A DNA stretch of 64,000 nt from Paraferrimonas sp. SM1919 (GTDB lineage: Bacteria; Pseudomonadota; Gammaproteobacteria; Enterobacterales; Shewanellaceae): NCBI RefSeq assembly GCF_010993985.1, contig NZ_WINH01000004.1, forward strand, positions 62,001-126,000, read 5' to 3'. The position numbers and the translations under genes are program-made. Below, in pieces: positions 19,401-29,987 of the stretch (position 1 is its first letter; each line of letters starts with the position of its first letter). Below the pieces are notes generated by a model. It saw only the letters and a program-made list of their open reading frames with translations. It ran no database searches and was not told the DNA's origin.

Positions 19401-19634
19401 ATGAGCAACATTGAAGAACGCGTAATCAAAATCATCGTTGAACAACTAGGTGTTAAAGAAGAAGAAGTGAAGCATGAAGCTTCTTTCGTAGATGACCTAG
19501 GCGCTGATTCTCTAGACACAGTTGAGCTAGTAATGGCTCTAGAAGAAGAGTTTGACACTGAGATCCCAGACGAAGAAGCTGAGAAGATCACTACAGTTCA
19601 AGCTGCTATCGACTACGTTACTGCTAATCAGTAA
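19401..19634 (+). CDS. acpP: Acyl carrier protein
   Basis: 77 residues, very acidic, [20 protein letters not shown]..., with the phosphopantetheine attachment site [10 protein letters not shown] at Ser37. It carries the growing acyl chain in fatty-acid synthesis. The own promoter upstream and a strong terminator downstream suggest an abundant monocistronic transcript in addition to operon readthrough. Confidence 0.98.
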   Translation: MSNIEERVIKIIVEQLGVKEEEVKHEASFVDDLGADSLDTVELVMALEEEFDTEIPDEEAEKITTVQAAIDYVTANQ

Positions 19635-19652
19635 TAGCGAGCAAAATTATTT

Positions 19653-19686
19653 AAAACAGGTGGCTTAGGCCGCCTGTTTTTGTTTT
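19653..19686 (+). terminator. Terminator after acpP
   Basis: AAAACAGGTGGC-TTAG-GCCGCCTGTTTTTG with a T-rich tail, 19 bp after the acpP stop. It probably limits transcription into fabF. Confidence 0.85.
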
Positions 19687-19704
19687 TACTATTTGGAGAG
19701 AAAT

Positions 19705-20946
19705 ATGTCTAAACGTCGTATTGTAGTAACAGGCTTAGGTGCCATTACTCCTGTTGGCAATGACATACAAAGCACATGGGATGCGCTATTAGCAGGCACT
19801 AGTGGTGTGACGGAAATTACTGAGTTCGACGCCAGTGAATTTTCTACTCGTTTTAGCGCAACCGTCAAAGACTTTGATGTCGAGCAATATATATCTAAAA
19901 AAGATGCCCGTAAAATGGACCGTTTTGTACAGTTTGGTATGGCTGCAGCCATTCAAGCGGTAGAGGACGCAGGTATTGATATGGCCAGTCTTGATCCCTC
20001 TCGAGTGGGGACTGCGATTGGTTCAGGTATTGGTGGCTTAGGTTCGATTGAAACCAATCATCTTGCTCTGCAAAATAGTGGTCCACGCCGTATTTCTCCT
20101 TTCTTTATTCCTAGTGCCATTATCAATATGATTGCGGGTCATGTATCGATTAAATATGGTATGACAGGTCCTAACTTTGCAGTGACTACCGCTTGTACTA
20201 CAGGGGTACACAACATTGGTTTTGCGGCCCGGACGATTGCTTATGGCGATGCCGATATCATGGTCGCCGGCGGCGCTGAGTCGGTTAATACCCCAATGGG
20301 CATTGGTGGTTTTGCCGCAGCAAAGGCGTTATCAACTCGTAATGATGAGCCACAAAAAGCCAGCCGTCCATGGGATAAAGACCGTGATGGTTTTGTCATG
20401 GGTGAGGGTGCCGGAATGATGATTTTAGAAGAATACGAGCATGCGAAGGCCCGTGGCGCAAAAATTTATGCTGAGTTAGTGGGTTTCGGAATGAGCGGCG
20501 ATGCCTTTCATATGACCTCACCACCCAAAGACGGTGCGGGCGCGGCTTTAGCAATGGAAAATGCCATCAAAGATGCCGCAATCGAAAAATCATTAGTAGG
20601 TTATATTAATGCCCATGGTACGTCGACCCCAGCAGGTGATGTCGCTGAAGCCCAAGCAGTGAAAACAGTATTTGGTGACCATGCTTATAACTTACTGGTA
20701 AGCTCAACCAAATCGATGACCGGTCATTTATTGGGCGCTGCGGGCTCTGTTGAAGCAATTTTTACGATTTTATCGATAAAAGATGGTAAAGTACCGCCGA
20801 CCATAAATCTGGATAACCCAGATGAAGGATGTGATTTGGATTTCGTCGCCAACACGGCAAAGGAAAGAGAGATTGATTACGCACTATGTAACTCTTTCGG
20901 TTTTGGTGGCACGAATGGATCATTGCTGTTTGCTAAATGCAAATGA
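19705..20946 (+). CDS. fabF: 3-oxoacyl-ACP synthase II (KAS II)
   Basis: 413 residues from ATG at 19705, which follows TTGGAGAG; the frame is open from a TTG at 19693, but that codon is part of the ribosome site. [20 protein letters not shown] is the standard start. Catalytic residues: Cys in TTACTTG (near 164), His in [11 protein letters not shown] (near 304) and His in GHLLGAAG (near 340). FabF elongates acyl-ACP, notably C16:1 to C18:1. It is the last gene of the cluster. Confidence 0.97.
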   Translation: MSKRRIVVTGLGAITPVGNDIQSTWDALLAGTSGVTEITEFDASEFSTRFSATVKDFDVEQYISKKDARKMDRFVQFGMAAAIQAVEDAGIDMASLDPSRVGTAIGSGIGGLGSIETNHLALQNSGPRRISPFFIPSAIINMIAGHVSIKYGMTGPNFAVTTACTTGVHNIGFAARTIAYGDADIMVAGGAESVNTPMGIGGFAAAKALSTRNDEPQKASRPWDKDRDGFVMGEGAGMMILEEYEHAKARGAKIYAELVGFGMSGDAFHMTSPPKDGAGAALAMENAIKDAAIEKSLVGYINAHGTSTPAGDVAEAQAVKTVFGDHAYNLLVSSTKSMTGHLLGAAGSVEAIFTILSIKDGKVPPTINLDNPDEGCDLDFVANTAKEREIDYALCNSFGFGGTNGSLLFAKCK

Positions 20947-20992
20947 TCCCTTAAAGGTGTTGACTGACACCTAGGTTGTTTAAGGATAAAAG

Positions 20993-21469
20993 ATGAATAA
21001 TAAACGTGAATTAACCCTTCGATTTTTAGCTGAACCAGGTGATGTGAACTTTGGTGGTAAAGTTCACGGCGGTGCCGTGATGAAATGGATTGATTTGGCG
21101 GCCTATGCTTGTGCATCTGGTTGGTCTAGTAGTTACTGTGTTACCGCCTATGTGGGTGGCATCCAATTCCAAGCCCCACTATTTATTGGTAACTTGGTAG
21201 AAGTTGAAGCGAGAGTAATTTACACCGGCAAAACATCCATGCACTTAGCTATTGATGTGATCGGTTGTGATCCTAAACAATGTCATAGGGTAACCACCTC
21301 ATCTTGTATCATCGTTATGGTTGCGGTTGGTGAAGATGGTAAGCCAGTTGAAGTCCCCCACTGGGAACCAATTACCGCCAAAGATAAGCGTCTTGAAGAT
21401 ATGGCTAAAAAGCTTATGGAAATGCGTAAGCATATGCAAGATGAGCTTAAAGGCGCAGCAGAAGCCTAA
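20993..21469 (+). CDS. Acyl-CoA thioesterase (hotdog fold, YciA-like)
   Basis: 158 residues. The hotdog active-site motif is NFGGKVHGGAVMKWIDLAAY (about 20-39), followed by VTAYVGGIQFQAPLFIGNLVEV. This is the acyl-CoA hydrolase/YciA family, which hydrolyses acyl-CoAs. The C-terminal helix (EDMAKKLMEMRKHMQDELKG) is charged and may oligomerise. It lies 46 bp after fabF and is followed by a terminator, so it may be cotranscribed with fabF. Confidence 0.9.
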   Translation: MNNKRELTLRFLAEPGDVNFGGKVHGGAVMKWIDLAAYACASGWSSSYCVTAYVGGIQFQAPLFIGNLVEVEARVIYTGKTSMHLAIDVIGCDPKQCHRVTTSSCIIVMVAVGEDGKPVEVPHWEPITAKDKRLEDMAKKLMEMRKHMQDELKGAAEA

Positions 21470-21472
21470 GAA

Positions 21473-21499
21473 AAAGGCGCTGAAATCAGCGCCTTTTTT
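21473..21499. terminator. Terminator between the thioesterase gene and cdd
   Basis: AAAGGCGCTGA-AA-TCAGCGCCTTTTTT immediately after the thioesterase stop and before the convergent cdd stop; it can serve both genes. Confidence 0.88.
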
Positions 21500-21514
21500 G
21501 TATTTTGAATACGG

Positions 21515-22402
21515 CTATAAGACCAAATGCTCTAATTCGATTTCAGTCACGCTATGCAACGCATCAAGGGAGTTATTCGCCAACGATAACTTTCCATCAC
21601 TCGACTCTACTAATACGGCACGCTGAATATCACCACAATCATAACCGCTGCGGTTTAACGCTGATAAGGCTACATGCATGGGCATTAGGCTTGGATTATA
21701 AGCCGCGTTCTCTGCCACTCTACCGGTAAAAATACGTTGATCGACCATTTCTAGGGCGACACCAGCATAATTGCCGCTGTATGGGGCATAGCTGTTGTTG
21801 GCGGCATCAATTGCACTGATCACTAAAGGATCTTCGCTATCATAGTGTAAATCCACAGCCTTGCTATTAAGCAGTTGCTCGGTTTTACCTAGATCCTTAG
21901 GTGAGAAACCATAAGGTAAATATTGCTTTAGCGGTGCAATTTCGCGCTTAGGTAGGATGATGAGGGTTTCAGCGCCTTCAAAGGTTTCATTAATAAACTG
22001 ACGACAATGGCCACAGGGGCTGTAATTGATCGCAATTTTCACTAGCTTTTTTGCCCCACGCAGCCAAGCGTGGCTGATGGCTGACTGCTCAGCATGAACA
22101 CTATGATTAAGGGGTAATTGAGCCAGCTCAAGATTGGCGCCCATATATAAATTGCCTTCATCACAAAGGGCAATGGCCCCCACCTCAAAACCGCTGATCC
22201 TAGGTTGAGAGAAACTGGTGGCAATTGGCAACAATGCAAGCATTAGCTTATCGATAGTTAAATGATGGGTGAGCAATAGCTGTTGCACTTTTCTTTGCTC
22301 GATAAAACCTTCAAAGTTGTCATCGAGCAGAGGAATAAGGCTAGCATGCAGCAGGCTGTCTACTTGAGAAAGTGCGGGTTGGAAACGCATGTCATTTACC
22401 AT
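21515..22402 (-). CDS. cdd: Cytidine deaminase
   Basis: 295 residues, the long dimeric E. coli type. The zinc/catalytic site is HAEQSAISHAW (near residue 105) and SPCGHCRQFINE (near 130). The C-terminal degenerate second deaminase domain includes YAPYSGNYAGVALEM. It deaminates cytidine and deoxycytidine. Its ATG overlaps the sbcB stop by one base (TAATG), indicating coupling with sbcB. Confidence 0.95.
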   Translation of the reverse strand: MVNDMRFQPALSQVDSLLHASLIPLLDDNFEGFIEQRKVQQLLLTHHLTIDKLMLALLPIATSFSQPRISGFEVGAIALCDEGNLYMGANLELAQLPLNHSVHAEQSAISHAWLRGAKKLVKIAINYSPCGHCRQFINETFEGAETLIILPKREIAPLKQYLPYGFSPKDLGKTEQLLNSKAVDLHYDSEDPLVISAIDAANNSYAPYSGNYAGVALEMVDQRIFTGRVAENAAYNPSLMPMHVALSALNRSGYDCGDIQRAVLVESSDGKLSLANNSLDALHSVTEIELEHLVL

Positions 22403-23814
22403 TATAAAGATTGTAAATAAGAATATAGTTGCTTTAATAATCCAAGTTTATGTGGATTATTCATATTTTGCTCAACTAAGTTCTCTAAATTATAGAGGTA
22501 ATCAGGATCATTGAGACGTTGTTCACAATGTTGACGCCACTTAAAAAGCTCGTTTTCAGAAAGACACTGGGGATAATTGCGAGCTTTATAACGAAAAAAT
22601 AGTTCATGGTATTTAGCATCGTCGAATTGTGGGGTTAGTGCGGCAAGTTGCTCAACCTGAGTACGACGGATCATTTCCATTTGTGCTTTATCACTGTGGG
22701 ACGGGAAGCCATTATATAATTGGGCATCAACATCAGCTGTCGCTGTAAAAGGAGCTTCACAATCATAAGCGGCGCTAATTTTCTCGCGAAGTTGTATTGC
22801 TTGCTTTAGCTTTTGGTATTGCACTCGGGCAAAAGCCTTATCAATCTGTAAGCGCGCGGCTATCTCATCGGTTAAGGATTTAGCTGTGGTGATAAACGGG
22901 CATTTGTTTAGGTGTAAAAGCTTTAACGGCACCGGTGCTAAGTCTTGTTGTTGCAGTTCTTTATGCGGAGTATACAAACGCTCAATAATTTGTTCAGGGG
23001 TAAGTTCTAATAGCGGTGTGATGTCTTTACACAAGTCCACCAAAACGATGGCATTGTTGTTAGTTGGGTGATAACAAATCGGCACCACCAAAGAAGCACA
23101 ACCATGTTTAGGGCTAAATTTCGAGCTGATATGTAATAACGGCTTTAAGTTAATGACATCGATTTGCTTTGCGACTGCCTGCTTACGTCGTAAATTAAAC
23201 GCATAATCGTAGAGCTTAGGCTGCTGTTGTTTTATTAACTTTGCCAACGCAATGGTGGCTTCGACGTCACTTAATGCGTCATGGGCATTAGTATGACCGA
23301 TGCCATTGGCTGCAGTGAGCAGCTCTAAACGAAAAGAGACATGACCTTTGTCATTGATGGGCCATTCAATCCCTTCAGGTCTGAGGGCATAACAGGCTCT
23401 AACCAAATCAATAATGTCCCAACGGGAATTGTTATTAGAGTATTCCCTTTGGTATGGATCGAAAAAATTACGATATAGGCTGTAACGGGTCACTTCATCA
23501 TCGAATCGAATCGAATTATAACCAACCACACAGGTTTCTGGCTCACTCATATAGCCATTAATACGCGCCATAAATTCAGCTTCGATATAGCCTTTTTCAT
23601 TGGCTTTTTGTGGACTGATCCCGGTCACTAACATGGCCTCGGGTTTCGGTAAATAATCAGGGCTTAGTCGACAAAAATCATCAATCGCACGTCCCACAGG
23701 GTTTAACTCTAAATCGGTACGGATGGCGGCAAACTGGGCGGGTCTGTCTGTGCTTGGGCTGACACCCCAAGTTTCATAATCGTGCCAAAGTAAGGTTGGC
23801 TGGGAAGTGGTCAT
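22402..23814 (-). CDS. sbcB: Exodeoxyribonuclease I
   Basis: 470 residues. The DEDDh exonuclease domain begins LLWHDYETWGVSPSTDRPAQFAAIRT-like at residue 8, contains GYNSIRFDDEVTRYSLYRNFFDPY (about 100-122) and HDALSDVEATIALA (about 180). SH3-like and C-terminal helical domains follow (FRYKARNYPQCLSENE near 410). It degrades single-stranded DNA 3'-5' in recombination and mismatch repair. It is the upstream partner of cdd in a two-gene unit. Confidence 0.95.
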   Translation of the reverse strand: MTTSQPTLLWHDYETWGVSPSTDRPAQFAAIRTDLELNPVGRAIDDFCRLSPDYLPKPEAMLVTGISPQKANEKGYIEAEFMARINGYMSEPETCVVGYNSIRFDDEVTRYSLYRNFFDPYQREYSNNNSRWDIIDLVRACYALRPEGIEWPINDKGHVSFRLELLTAANGIGHTNAHDALSDVEATIALAKLIKQQQPKLYDYAFNLRRKQAVAKQIDVINLKPLLHISSKFSPKHGCASLVVPICYHPTNNNAIVLVDLCKDITPLLELTPEQIIERLYTPHKELQQQDLAPVPLKLLHLNKCPFITTAKSLTDEIAARLQIDKAFARVQYQKLKQAIQLREKISAAYDCEAPFTATADVDAQLYNGFPSHSDKAQMEMIRRTQVEQLAALTPQFDDAKYHELFFRYKARNYPQCLSENELFKWRQHCEQRLNDPDYLYNLENLVEQNMNNPHKLGLLKQLYSYLQSL

Positions 23815-23973
23815 GATGCTTATCCGAGTTTATGTTATTGATATAACGAGATACTAACAGCTTTAGAGATAAGTTGTTAGCACCTGCTTAGGCGTCAAAA
23901 ATAACTGCTGAAAATAAAAACAACTAATGGCTATACTTAACCAATAATAGCAATTCAGGACAGCCTACCGAAT

Positions 23974-25329
23974 ATGAATATAACATTTCTTGGTGGCACT
24001 CAAACAGTGACAGGTTCAAAATACTTGGTTGAAACTCAATCCACTAAAATCCTGATAGATTGTGGCTTGTTTCAAGGCTATAAGTGGCTGCGACAGCGTA
24101 ACCGAGAACCATTGCCATTAGATATTGCCACTATTGATGCGATTATCTTAACTCATGCTCATTTAGATCACTCTGGTTACATTCCTGCGTTTTATAAAAA
24201 AGGCTATCGTGGTCCAGTGTATACTCATCCGGGCAGCTTGGCGTTGTGTGAGATTTTGTTACCTGACAGTGGTCACATTCAAGAAGAAGACGCCAAATTT
24301 TATAAAAAACATCAAATCGGCAAACATGACTCTCCCGAACCCCTATACGATGAACAGACTGCTAAAGAATGCTTAAGCCTATTTCATGAGGTGGATTTTG
24401 AACAGCCATTTAAGGTGGGTGATGTAGAAATTAAATTGCAAAGTGCTGGGCATATTTTAGGCGCATCCAGTGTCATTATTAAGGCCCAAGGAAAAGTCAT
24501 TGGCTTTTCAGGTGATGTTGGCCGCCCTGATGACATTGTTATGCATCCCCCAAGTAAACTTCCTAAATTGGACTTATTATTATTAGAGTCGACTTATGGC
24601 GATAGGCTTCATAGTCGTGAAGATCCATATCATCAACTGGCGAAGGTCGTTAATGACACAGCCCATAAAGGAGGGGTGTTACTCATCCCGAGTTTTTGTG
24701 TAGGCCGTGCACAAACGTTGCAATACATGCTGGCAAGACTCATTGTCGATCACAAAATTCCTAAATTACCCATTTATATCGACAGTCCAATGGCTATTAA
24801 GGTGTCAGATATCTATTGCCGTCATCGTCAGCAGCACAAACTCAATACACAACAATGCCAATTAATGGAAGCGATGAATACTTATGTTAAATCAGTCGAG
24901 GACTCAAAGGCCTTAGCCGGTATTCGTGTGCCCCACATTATTATTGCCGGCAGTGGTATGGCAACCGGTGGACGTATATTGCATCACATGAAGCATCTAC
25001 TCAGTGACCATAGAACGACGTTGTTATTTAGTGGTTATCAAGCTGGGGGAACCAGAGGTGCAAAACTAATAAGGGGCGAGGCGACTGTAAAAATTCACGG
25101 CGATTGGATCCCCGTTAAGGCTAAAGTGGATATGATTGAGGGGCTTTCTGCCCATGGTGATCATCAGGATATTTTAAATTGGTTAATGGAGTCAGATTTA
25201 GATAAAAACACCCCCATCATTTTGGTTCATGGAGAAGAGCCGGCCTTAGAAAGCTTTCGTGACTATTTAAATCAACATAGCCCATTTCAAGCCTCTGTGG
25301 CGACTTATAAAAGTATCCTACGGCTTTGA
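23974..25329 (+). CDS. Metallo-beta-lactamase/beta-CASP RNase-like protein
   Basis: 451 residues. The metallo-beta-lactamase site is LTHAHLDHSGYIP (near 57-69), SAGHILGAS (near 155), FSGDVGRPDD; the beta-CASP part has LLESTYGDR, PSFCVGRAQTLQYML, YIDSPMA, IIAGSGMATGGRILHH and the last motif GLSAHGDHQDILNWL near 390. This is the CPSF73-like family with the RNA-specificity domain, which acts as RNA endo/exonuclease in characterised members. The bacterial gammaproteobacterial members have no established substrate. Confidence 0.9.
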   Translation: MNITFLGGTQTVTGSKYLVETQSTKILIDCGLFQGYKWLRQRNREPLPLDIATIDAIILTHAHLDHSGYIPAFYKKGYRGPVYTHPGSLALCEILLPDSGHIQEEDAKFYKKHQIGKHDSPEPLYDEQTAKECLSLFHEVDFEQPFKVGDVEIKLQSAGHILGASSVIIKAQGKVIGFSGDVGRPDDIVMHPPSKLPKLDLLLLESTYGDRLHSREDPYHQLAKVVNDTAHKGGVLLIPSFCVGRAQTLQYMLARLIVDHKIPKLPIYIDSPMAIKVSDIYCRHRQQHKLNTQQCQLMEAMNTYVKSVEDSKALAGIRVPHIIIAGSGMATGGRILHHMKHLLSDHRTTLLFSGYQAGGTRGAKLIRGEATVKIHGDWIPVKAKVDMIEGLSAHGDHQDILNWLMESDLDKNTPIILVHGEEPALESFRDYLNQHSPFQASVATYKSILRL

Positions 25330-25414
25330 TGTAGATCAAATGGCTGTTTAATTTTTGTACGCTGGTGACGGTATTCGTTTATGGTTAACAAGGATACAAG
25401 GATAAGGAGCGATC

Positions 25415-25879
25415 ATGAAACATCTTATTAATAGTTTGTTATTGCTAATCTCTGCTGTTTTAGTGGGCTGCGACAGTGGTCCTAATGCTTCGCCGAGAGG
25501 TTTTAGTCTGCCACAGGGAGATGTTGAACAAGGCCGGTTGGTATTACATAAGTATCAATGTTTATCTTGCCATGTGATCAAGGGTGAAGTTCCCCAAGAT
25601 GATGTGGTTAAAAATACAGATTATGTGGTACAAATTGGCGGTAAAACCGCACGTCAGAAAACCTATGCCGATCTCCTTACCTCGGTCATCAATCCATCTC
25701 ATAAAGTGACTGCGGGTTATGGCAAATACGATAAGCAACAAAGAGGTATGGTCTCAGATATGCGTATCTACAACGATTTAATGACTGTGACAGAACTGGT
25801 TGATTTGGTGACTTATCTTGAAACCCATTATGAACTTATGCATTACCAGAGAACTGTCTACAGCAACTATGGTTATTGA
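25415..25879 (+). CDS. Monohaem c-type cytochrome lipoprotein
   Basis: 154 residues. The signal peptide ends VLVGC, a good lipobox, so the protein is lipid-anchored in the envelope. A single haem site CLSCH lies near residue 50, and the likely axial methionine is in the segment GMVSDMRIYNDLMT near 112. The final helix VTYLETHYEL is typical of small class I cytochromes. It is probably a periplasmic electron carrier. No oxidase or dehydrogenase gene is adjacent, so its partner is unknown. Confidence 0.85.
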   Translation: MKHLINSLLLLISAVLVGCDSGPNASPRGFSLPQGDVEQGRLVLHKYQCLSCHVIKGEVPQDDVVKNTDYVVQIGGKTARQKTYADLLTSVINPSHKVTAGYGKYDKQQRGMVSDMRIYNDLMTVTELVDLVTYLETHYELMHYQRTVYSNYGY

Positions 25880-25920
25880 TAGCACCCCTTGAACCATTAA
25901 TCGTTTGCTGAGTTCTGATA

Positions 25921-25949
25921 AAGCGGCGCACTTAAGCGCTGCTTTTTTA
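25921..25949 (+). terminator. Terminator after the cytochrome gene
   Basis: AAGCGGCGC-ACTTAA-GCGCTGCTTTTTT, 41 bp downstream of the cytochrome stop. Confidence 0.8.
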
Positions 25950-26011
25950 TGCATTAAAGGTAAATGTGTTAGATTAGGGCGCATAACCGTGTTAATGGCA
26001 ATCGTATTACA

Positions 26012-26404
26012 ATGATAAACGCTTTTTTATTGATCCTTGTTGTAATTGTACTGGCAACTTTTTTGGGCTGGTTGCCAATATTAACAGTGTATCTTGGGTC
26101 TTTGCCCTTAATTAATTTATTGATTTATGTAGTAGCCTGTCTTTGGTGGTATGTGCTATTGCCACCCCAATGTGGCTTAGCTTTAAAGCGCATTTGTGCA
26201 ATTTTGGGCATAGGTTCTCTGCCAATGGGATATGCGTTAGCGGGTAATTTGAGCTTTAACTTTGCGGGTGAAATTTGGTTAACGGTAGCAAAGTTCACTT
26301 GGTTTTGGTTATATCAAGGCTTATGGTTTACGTTACCAGTGCTTGTGAGTATTTATTATTTGATAAAAAGCCGAACCATGAAACGCTCGGCTAATAATCA
26401 CTAA
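26012..26404 (+). CDS. Hypothetical inner-membrane protein
   Basis: 130 residues, with about four hydrophobic segments (roughly residues 3-22, 28-48, 60-80 and 98-118) and a short basic tail (KSRTMKRSANNH). I do not recognise the family. The start ATG at 26012 has only a weak ribosome site. It lies between a terminator and the convergent lpxH, so it is probably transcribed alone. Confidence 0.6.
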   Translation: MINAFLLILVVIVLATFLGWLPILTVYLGSLPLINLLIYVVACLWWYVLLPPQCGLALKRICAILGIGSLPMGYALAGNLSFNFAGEIWLTVAKFTWFWLYQGLWFTLPVLVSIYYLIKSRTMKRSANNH

Positions 26405-26412
26405 GTGTACCG

Positions 26413-27144
26413 TTAAAGTGGGCTGGTACTGAGTTGATAACCATTTTTATCAATGGTTAATACAGAACATTGCTCATACCAATCACCGACTACAAACCGT
26501 TTTTGCAGATTGGCCAAAGTATGTACTTTAGGTCGATGGGTATGCCCATGGATTAACCACTGTACTTGGTACTGTTGCAGTTTATCGGTCACAGCTTGGG
26601 GAGTCACATCCATCACTTCATAGGTCTTACCCTGATTCGCGGCTTTTGAATTGGCGCGGATATTGGCAGCAATACGTCGACGAATCATTTTGGGTAAAGC
26701 ATTGTAAATAGCACGGGCCCAAGCTTGGTTCCTAAAACGACGAAACTTTTGATAAGCCTCATCTAAGGTACAAAGGCTATCGCCATGCAGTACGACCGCT
26801 TTATTGCCAAACAGATCAATGGTTTGATCTTCTTCAAGCAAAGTCATGCCTGATAATTCAGCATAGCGTTTACCTAGCATAAAATCCCGATTACCATGGG
26901 TGAAGTAGATAGGGAACTGAGTGCTTAACTTTTTAAGTTTATTGGCTAATTCAAGGGCGAAAGGTTCTGCAATGTCATCACCAATCCATACCTCGAACAA
27001 GTCACCCATAATGAACAGGGCTTCAATTTCTTCAAGGTTAGCTAAAAAACGATCAAAGGCTGAGTTAATGTCAGGGCGATCCGCACTTAAGTGCAGATCC
27101 CCAATAAAGACAACTTTACCTTTGTTAAAAGATAAATTAAGCAA
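26413..27144 (-). CDS. lpxH: UDP-2,3-diacylglucosamine diphosphatase
   Basis: 243 residues from TTG at 27144, which has AGAAGG six bases upstream; a further in-frame TTG at 27159 would add five residues. Metallophosphoesterase motifs: [20 protein letters not shown] (near 50), [13 protein letters not shown] (near 80), and [10 protein letters not shown] near 195. LpxH cleaves UDP-2,3-diacylglucosamine to lipid X in lipid A synthesis. It overlaps the end of ppiB, an arrangement found in other gammaproteobacteria. Confidence 0.94.
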   Translation of the reverse strand: MLNLSFNKGKVVFIGDLHLSADRPDINSAFDRFLANLEEIEALFIMGDLFEVWIGDDIAEPFALELANKLKKLSTQFPIYFTHGNRDFMLGKRYAELSGMTLLEEDQTIDLFGNKAVVLHGDSLCTLDEAYQKFRRFRNQAWARAIYNALPKMIRRRIAANIRANSKAANQGKTYEVMDVTPQAVTDKLQQYQVQWLIHGHTHRPKVHTLANLQKRFVVGDWYEQCSVLTIDKNGYQLSTSPL

Positions 27145-27628
27145 TGGTTGCCTTCTCAATAATCACTGGCTCTAGCGGTACATCTTGGTGCATACCGTGG
27201 TTGCCCGTGTCTACAGCTTTAATTTTTTCTACTACTTCCATGCCTTCAACCACTTCTGCAAACACGCAGTAACCCCAACCGTGAAGATTTTCGCCGGTGT
27301 GGTTTAGGAAACCATTGTCTTTTACGTTAATAAAGAACTGGGCAGTGGCTGAGTGAGGATCTTGAGTACGAGCCATTGCTAACGTACCGACCTTGTTGCT
27401 CAAACCATTGTTGGCTTCGTTCTTAATTGGAGCTTGAGGTTTCTTTTGTTCCATTTCAGCAGTGAAACCGCCACCTTGGATCATAAAGCCATCAATGACG
27501 CGGTGGAAAATTGTACCGTCGTAGAAACCACTTTTTACATAGTTTTCAAAGTTTTCACAGGTCACTGGTGCCGCTTCGTGGTTCAGTTTAACTTTAATGT
27601 CGCCAAAATTTGTGGTTAAAGTAATCAT
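27137..27628 (-). CDS. ppiB: Peptidyl-prolyl cis-trans isomerase B (cyclophilin)
   Basis: 163 residues with no signal peptide. Cyclophilin motifs are [13 protein letters not shown] (about 40-53), [18 protein letters not shown] (about 84-101) and [17 protein letters not shown]. It is a cytoplasmic prolyl isomerase. It is first in the ppiB-lpxH unit and divergent from cysS. Confidence 0.96.
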   Translation of the reverse strand: MITLTTNFGDIKVKLNHEAAPVTCENFENYVKSGFYDGTIFHRVIDGFMIQGGGFTAEMEQKKPQAPIKNEANNGLSNKVGTLAMARTQDPHSATAQFFINVKDNGFLNHTGENLHGWGYCVFAEVVEGMEVVEKIKAVDTGNHGMHQDVPLEPVIIEKATIA

Positions 27629-27781
27629 ACTTTGTACTCGCAGTTAATAAATTCAATTAAAATCCGCTTAAGTTTAACGGAATTGGCTTTGTGCTTAAAG
27701 TAGAGTGTTAAATACATTTGCTAAGTGCTAGAATTAGCGCCAATAAACCTATATTCATCGTGTATGAGGAAGAATTAACCG

Positions 27782-29170
27782 ATGTTGCAAATCTACAACA
27801 CACTTTCAAGACAAAAAGAAGTATTTAAGCCTATTGAAGACAATAAAGTAGGCATGTATGTGTGTGGGATCACCATCTATGATTTGTGTCACATTGGTCA
27901 CGCTCGTACCTATATCAGTTTTGATATGGTGGCTCGTTATCTGCGTTACTTAGGTTATGACTTAACGTATGTGCGAAATATCACCGACATTGACGATAAA
28001 ATCATTAAACGCGCCAACGAGCGTGGCATTAGCTCTAAGGAATTAACCGAAGAGCTAACGGTAGAAATGCACAAAGATTTTGATGCGTTAAACCTAATTC
28101 GCCCGGACATCGAGCCAAAAGCAACTGAGCACATTCAAGAAATCATTGATATGGTTGAAACCTTGATCGCTAAAGAGCACGCCTATGTGGGTGACAATGG
28201 TGATGTGATGTTCTCGGTAGAAAGCTTTAATGAGTACGGCCGTTTATCTGGTCAAGACTTAGAGCAACTGCAAGCGGGTTCTCGGGTAGCGGTAGAAATG
28301 GCCAAGCGTAATGCAGCAGATTTCGTGCTTTGGAAAATGAGTAAACCAGGTGAACCAGCATGGCCATCACCATGGGGTGAGGGTCGCCCTGGTTGGCACA
28401 TTGAGTGTTCGGCGATGAACGTGAAGCACCTAGGCGAGCATTTTGACATACATGGTGGTGGTTCAGATCTTAAGTTCCCACACCATGAAAACGAAATTGC
28501 CCAGTCGTGCTGTGCCAATGAAAAAGATTACGTAAACACCTGGATGCACACGGGCATGGTAATGGTTGATAAAGAAAAAATGTCTAAGTCATTAGGCAAT
28601 TTCTTTACCGTACGTGACGTGTTAGAGCACTTTGACCCAGAAACCGTACGCTATTTCTTATTATCTTCTAACTATCGTTCACAACTGAACTATTCAGAAG
28701 ATAACTTGAAACAAGCCCGTGCCTCGCTTGAGCGTTTATACACGTCATTGCGTGACTTAGACACCAGCGTAGCAGCGGCAGAATCCGCGGAATTTGTTGA
28801 GCGCTTTAACAAAGCCATGAACGATGATTTCAATACCCCAGAAGCTTATTCAACGCTGTTTGATATGGCCCGCGAAGTTAATCGCTTAAAAGAAGCGGAT
28901 ATCACTGCGGCCAGCGCTTTAGGCAACAAGCTTAAGCAACTGGCGGAAATTCTAGGTATTTTACAGCAACAACCACAAGCCTTCTTACAAGGTGGTGCAG
29001 GTCAGGGTAACGATGATGAAGTGGCTGAAATTGAAGCATTAATCGTTATGCGTAACCAAGCCCGTGCCGATAAAAACTGGCCTGCTGCGGACGAAGCTCG
29101 TGACAAGCTCAATGCCCTAGGCATTGTCCTAGAAGATAAAGACGGCAAAACAACCTGGCGCCGCGCTTAA
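27782..29170 (+). CDS. cysS: Cysteinyl-tRNA synthetase
   Basis: 462 residues. The class I signature is [20 protein letters not shown] (about 28-47), with the zinc-site CSAMN region near 208 and [13 protein letters not shown]; the KMSKS motif is [11 protein letters not shown] near 265. It charges tRNA-Cys. It is divergent from ppiB, the conserved neighbour, and followed by a terminator. Three tRNA-Cys genes or relics lie about 5-7 kb downstream. Confidence 0.97.
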   Translation: MLQIYNTLSRQKEVFKPIEDNKVGMYVCGITIYDLCHIGHARTYISFDMVARYLRYLGYDLTYVRNITDIDDKIIKRANERGISSKELTEELTVEMHKDFDALNLIRPDIEPKATEHIQEIIDMVETLIAKEHAYVGDNGDVMFSVESFNEYGRLSGQDLEQLQAGSRVAVEMAKRNAADFVLWKMSKPGEPAWPSPWGEGRPGWHIECSAMNVKHLGEHFDIHGGGSDLKFPHHENEIAQSCCANEKDYVNTWMHTGMVMVDKEKMSKSLGNFFTVRDVLEHFDPETVRYFLLSSNYRSQLNYSEDNLKQARASLERLYTSLRDLDTSVAAAESAEFVERFNKAMNDDFNTPEAYSTLFDMAREVNRLKEADITAASALGNKLKQLAEILGILQQQPQAFLQGGAGQGNDDEVAEIEALIVMRNQARADKNWPAADEARDKLNALGIVLEDKDGKTTWRRA

Positions 29171-29194
29171 TAAATTAAGTTGCTAAAACATATT

Positions 29195-29226
29195 GAAAAA
29201 AGCTCACTTTAAAGTGAGCTTTTTTT
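29195..29226 (+). terminator. Terminator after cysS
   Basis: GAAAAAAGCTCACTTT-AAAGTGAGCTTTTTT: an uninterrupted stem with a long T-run, 24 bp after the cysS stop. Confidence 0.9.
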
Positions 29227-29271
29227 ATGCAAAGAATAAAGCTTAAAGGATCTAAAGTTCAGGGGGTGAGC

Positions 29272-29973
29272 ATGTATAAACTTTATATTGGAAATAAAAA
29301 CTACTCTTCTTGGTCATTTCGGCCGTGGCTATTAATGAAAACCTTAGGTATAGAATTTGAAGAAGTATTGGTGCCGTTTGCCGGAAGCAATACCGCCGCT
29401 CAATTCAAAGCATTTAGTCCAAGTTCTCTGGTCCCATGTTTACATGATTATAAAGTCGTGGTGAACGATTCCCTTGCGATTATTGAGTACTTAGCGGAAG
29501 AGTACCAACAAGTTTGGCCGCAAGAAAAACGCACAAGGGCATGGGCTAGAAGTGCTTGCGCACAAATGCACTCTGGTTTTTTTGAAATAAGAAATCAGTG
29601 CCCAATGAATTGTGGTATTACTTTTAAACTCAATGATATTTCTGCAGCGTTAGCTGCTGATATTGAGAAAGTACAGGCATTGCTAGAATATGGTTTGCAG
29701 CAATTCGGTGGACCTTTTCTTGCGGGCAATCACTTCACTGCCGTTGATGCCTTCTATGCACCAGTATTATCCAGGTTTAAAACTTATCAAATAGAGTTAA
29801 GTCCAATTCTAAAAGCATACTCAGACAAGATAGAAAGCTTAGTGAGTTGGCAAACTTGGTATCAACAAGCCATAGCGGAAACCTTCAGGGATGACCCCCA
29901 TGAGGCAGAATTAGCGACATTAGGTACGATTATTGAGGACCGTCGTGCAATAGTTGAGCAGTCGGCTGGCTGA
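29272..29973 (+). CDS. Glutathione S-transferase family protein
   Basis: 233 residues from ATG at 29272, preceded by AGGGGGTGAG; an in-frame ATG at 29227 lies inside the cysS terminator T-run and is rejected. The N-terminal thioredoxin-like domain reads YIGNKNYSSWSFRPWLLMK, then SPSSLVPCLHD and DSLAIIEYLAEEY (the glutathione-binding Ser-containing loop). The C-terminal all-helical domain contains NHFTAVDAFYAPVLSRF. It is a probable detoxification transferase of unknown substrate. Confidence 0.9.
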   Translation: MYKLYIGNKNYSSWSFRPWLLMKTLGIEFEEVLVPFAGSNTAAQFKAFSPSSLVPCLHDYKVVVNDSLAIIEYLAEEYQQVWPQEKRTRAWARSACAQMHSGFFEIRNQCPMNCGITFKLNDISAALAADIEKVQALLEYGLQQFGGPFLAGNHFTAVDAFYAPVLSRFKTYQIELSPILKAYSDKIESLVSWQTWYQQAIAETFRDDPHEAELATLGTIIEDRRAIVEQSAG

Positions 29974-29987
29974 ATGTAAATTTATAC

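Noticed and set aside
19693..19704. TTG at 19693 as the fabF start
   Set aside because: It is part of TTGGAGAG, the ribosome site for the ATG at 19705, where the conserved MSKRR start begins.
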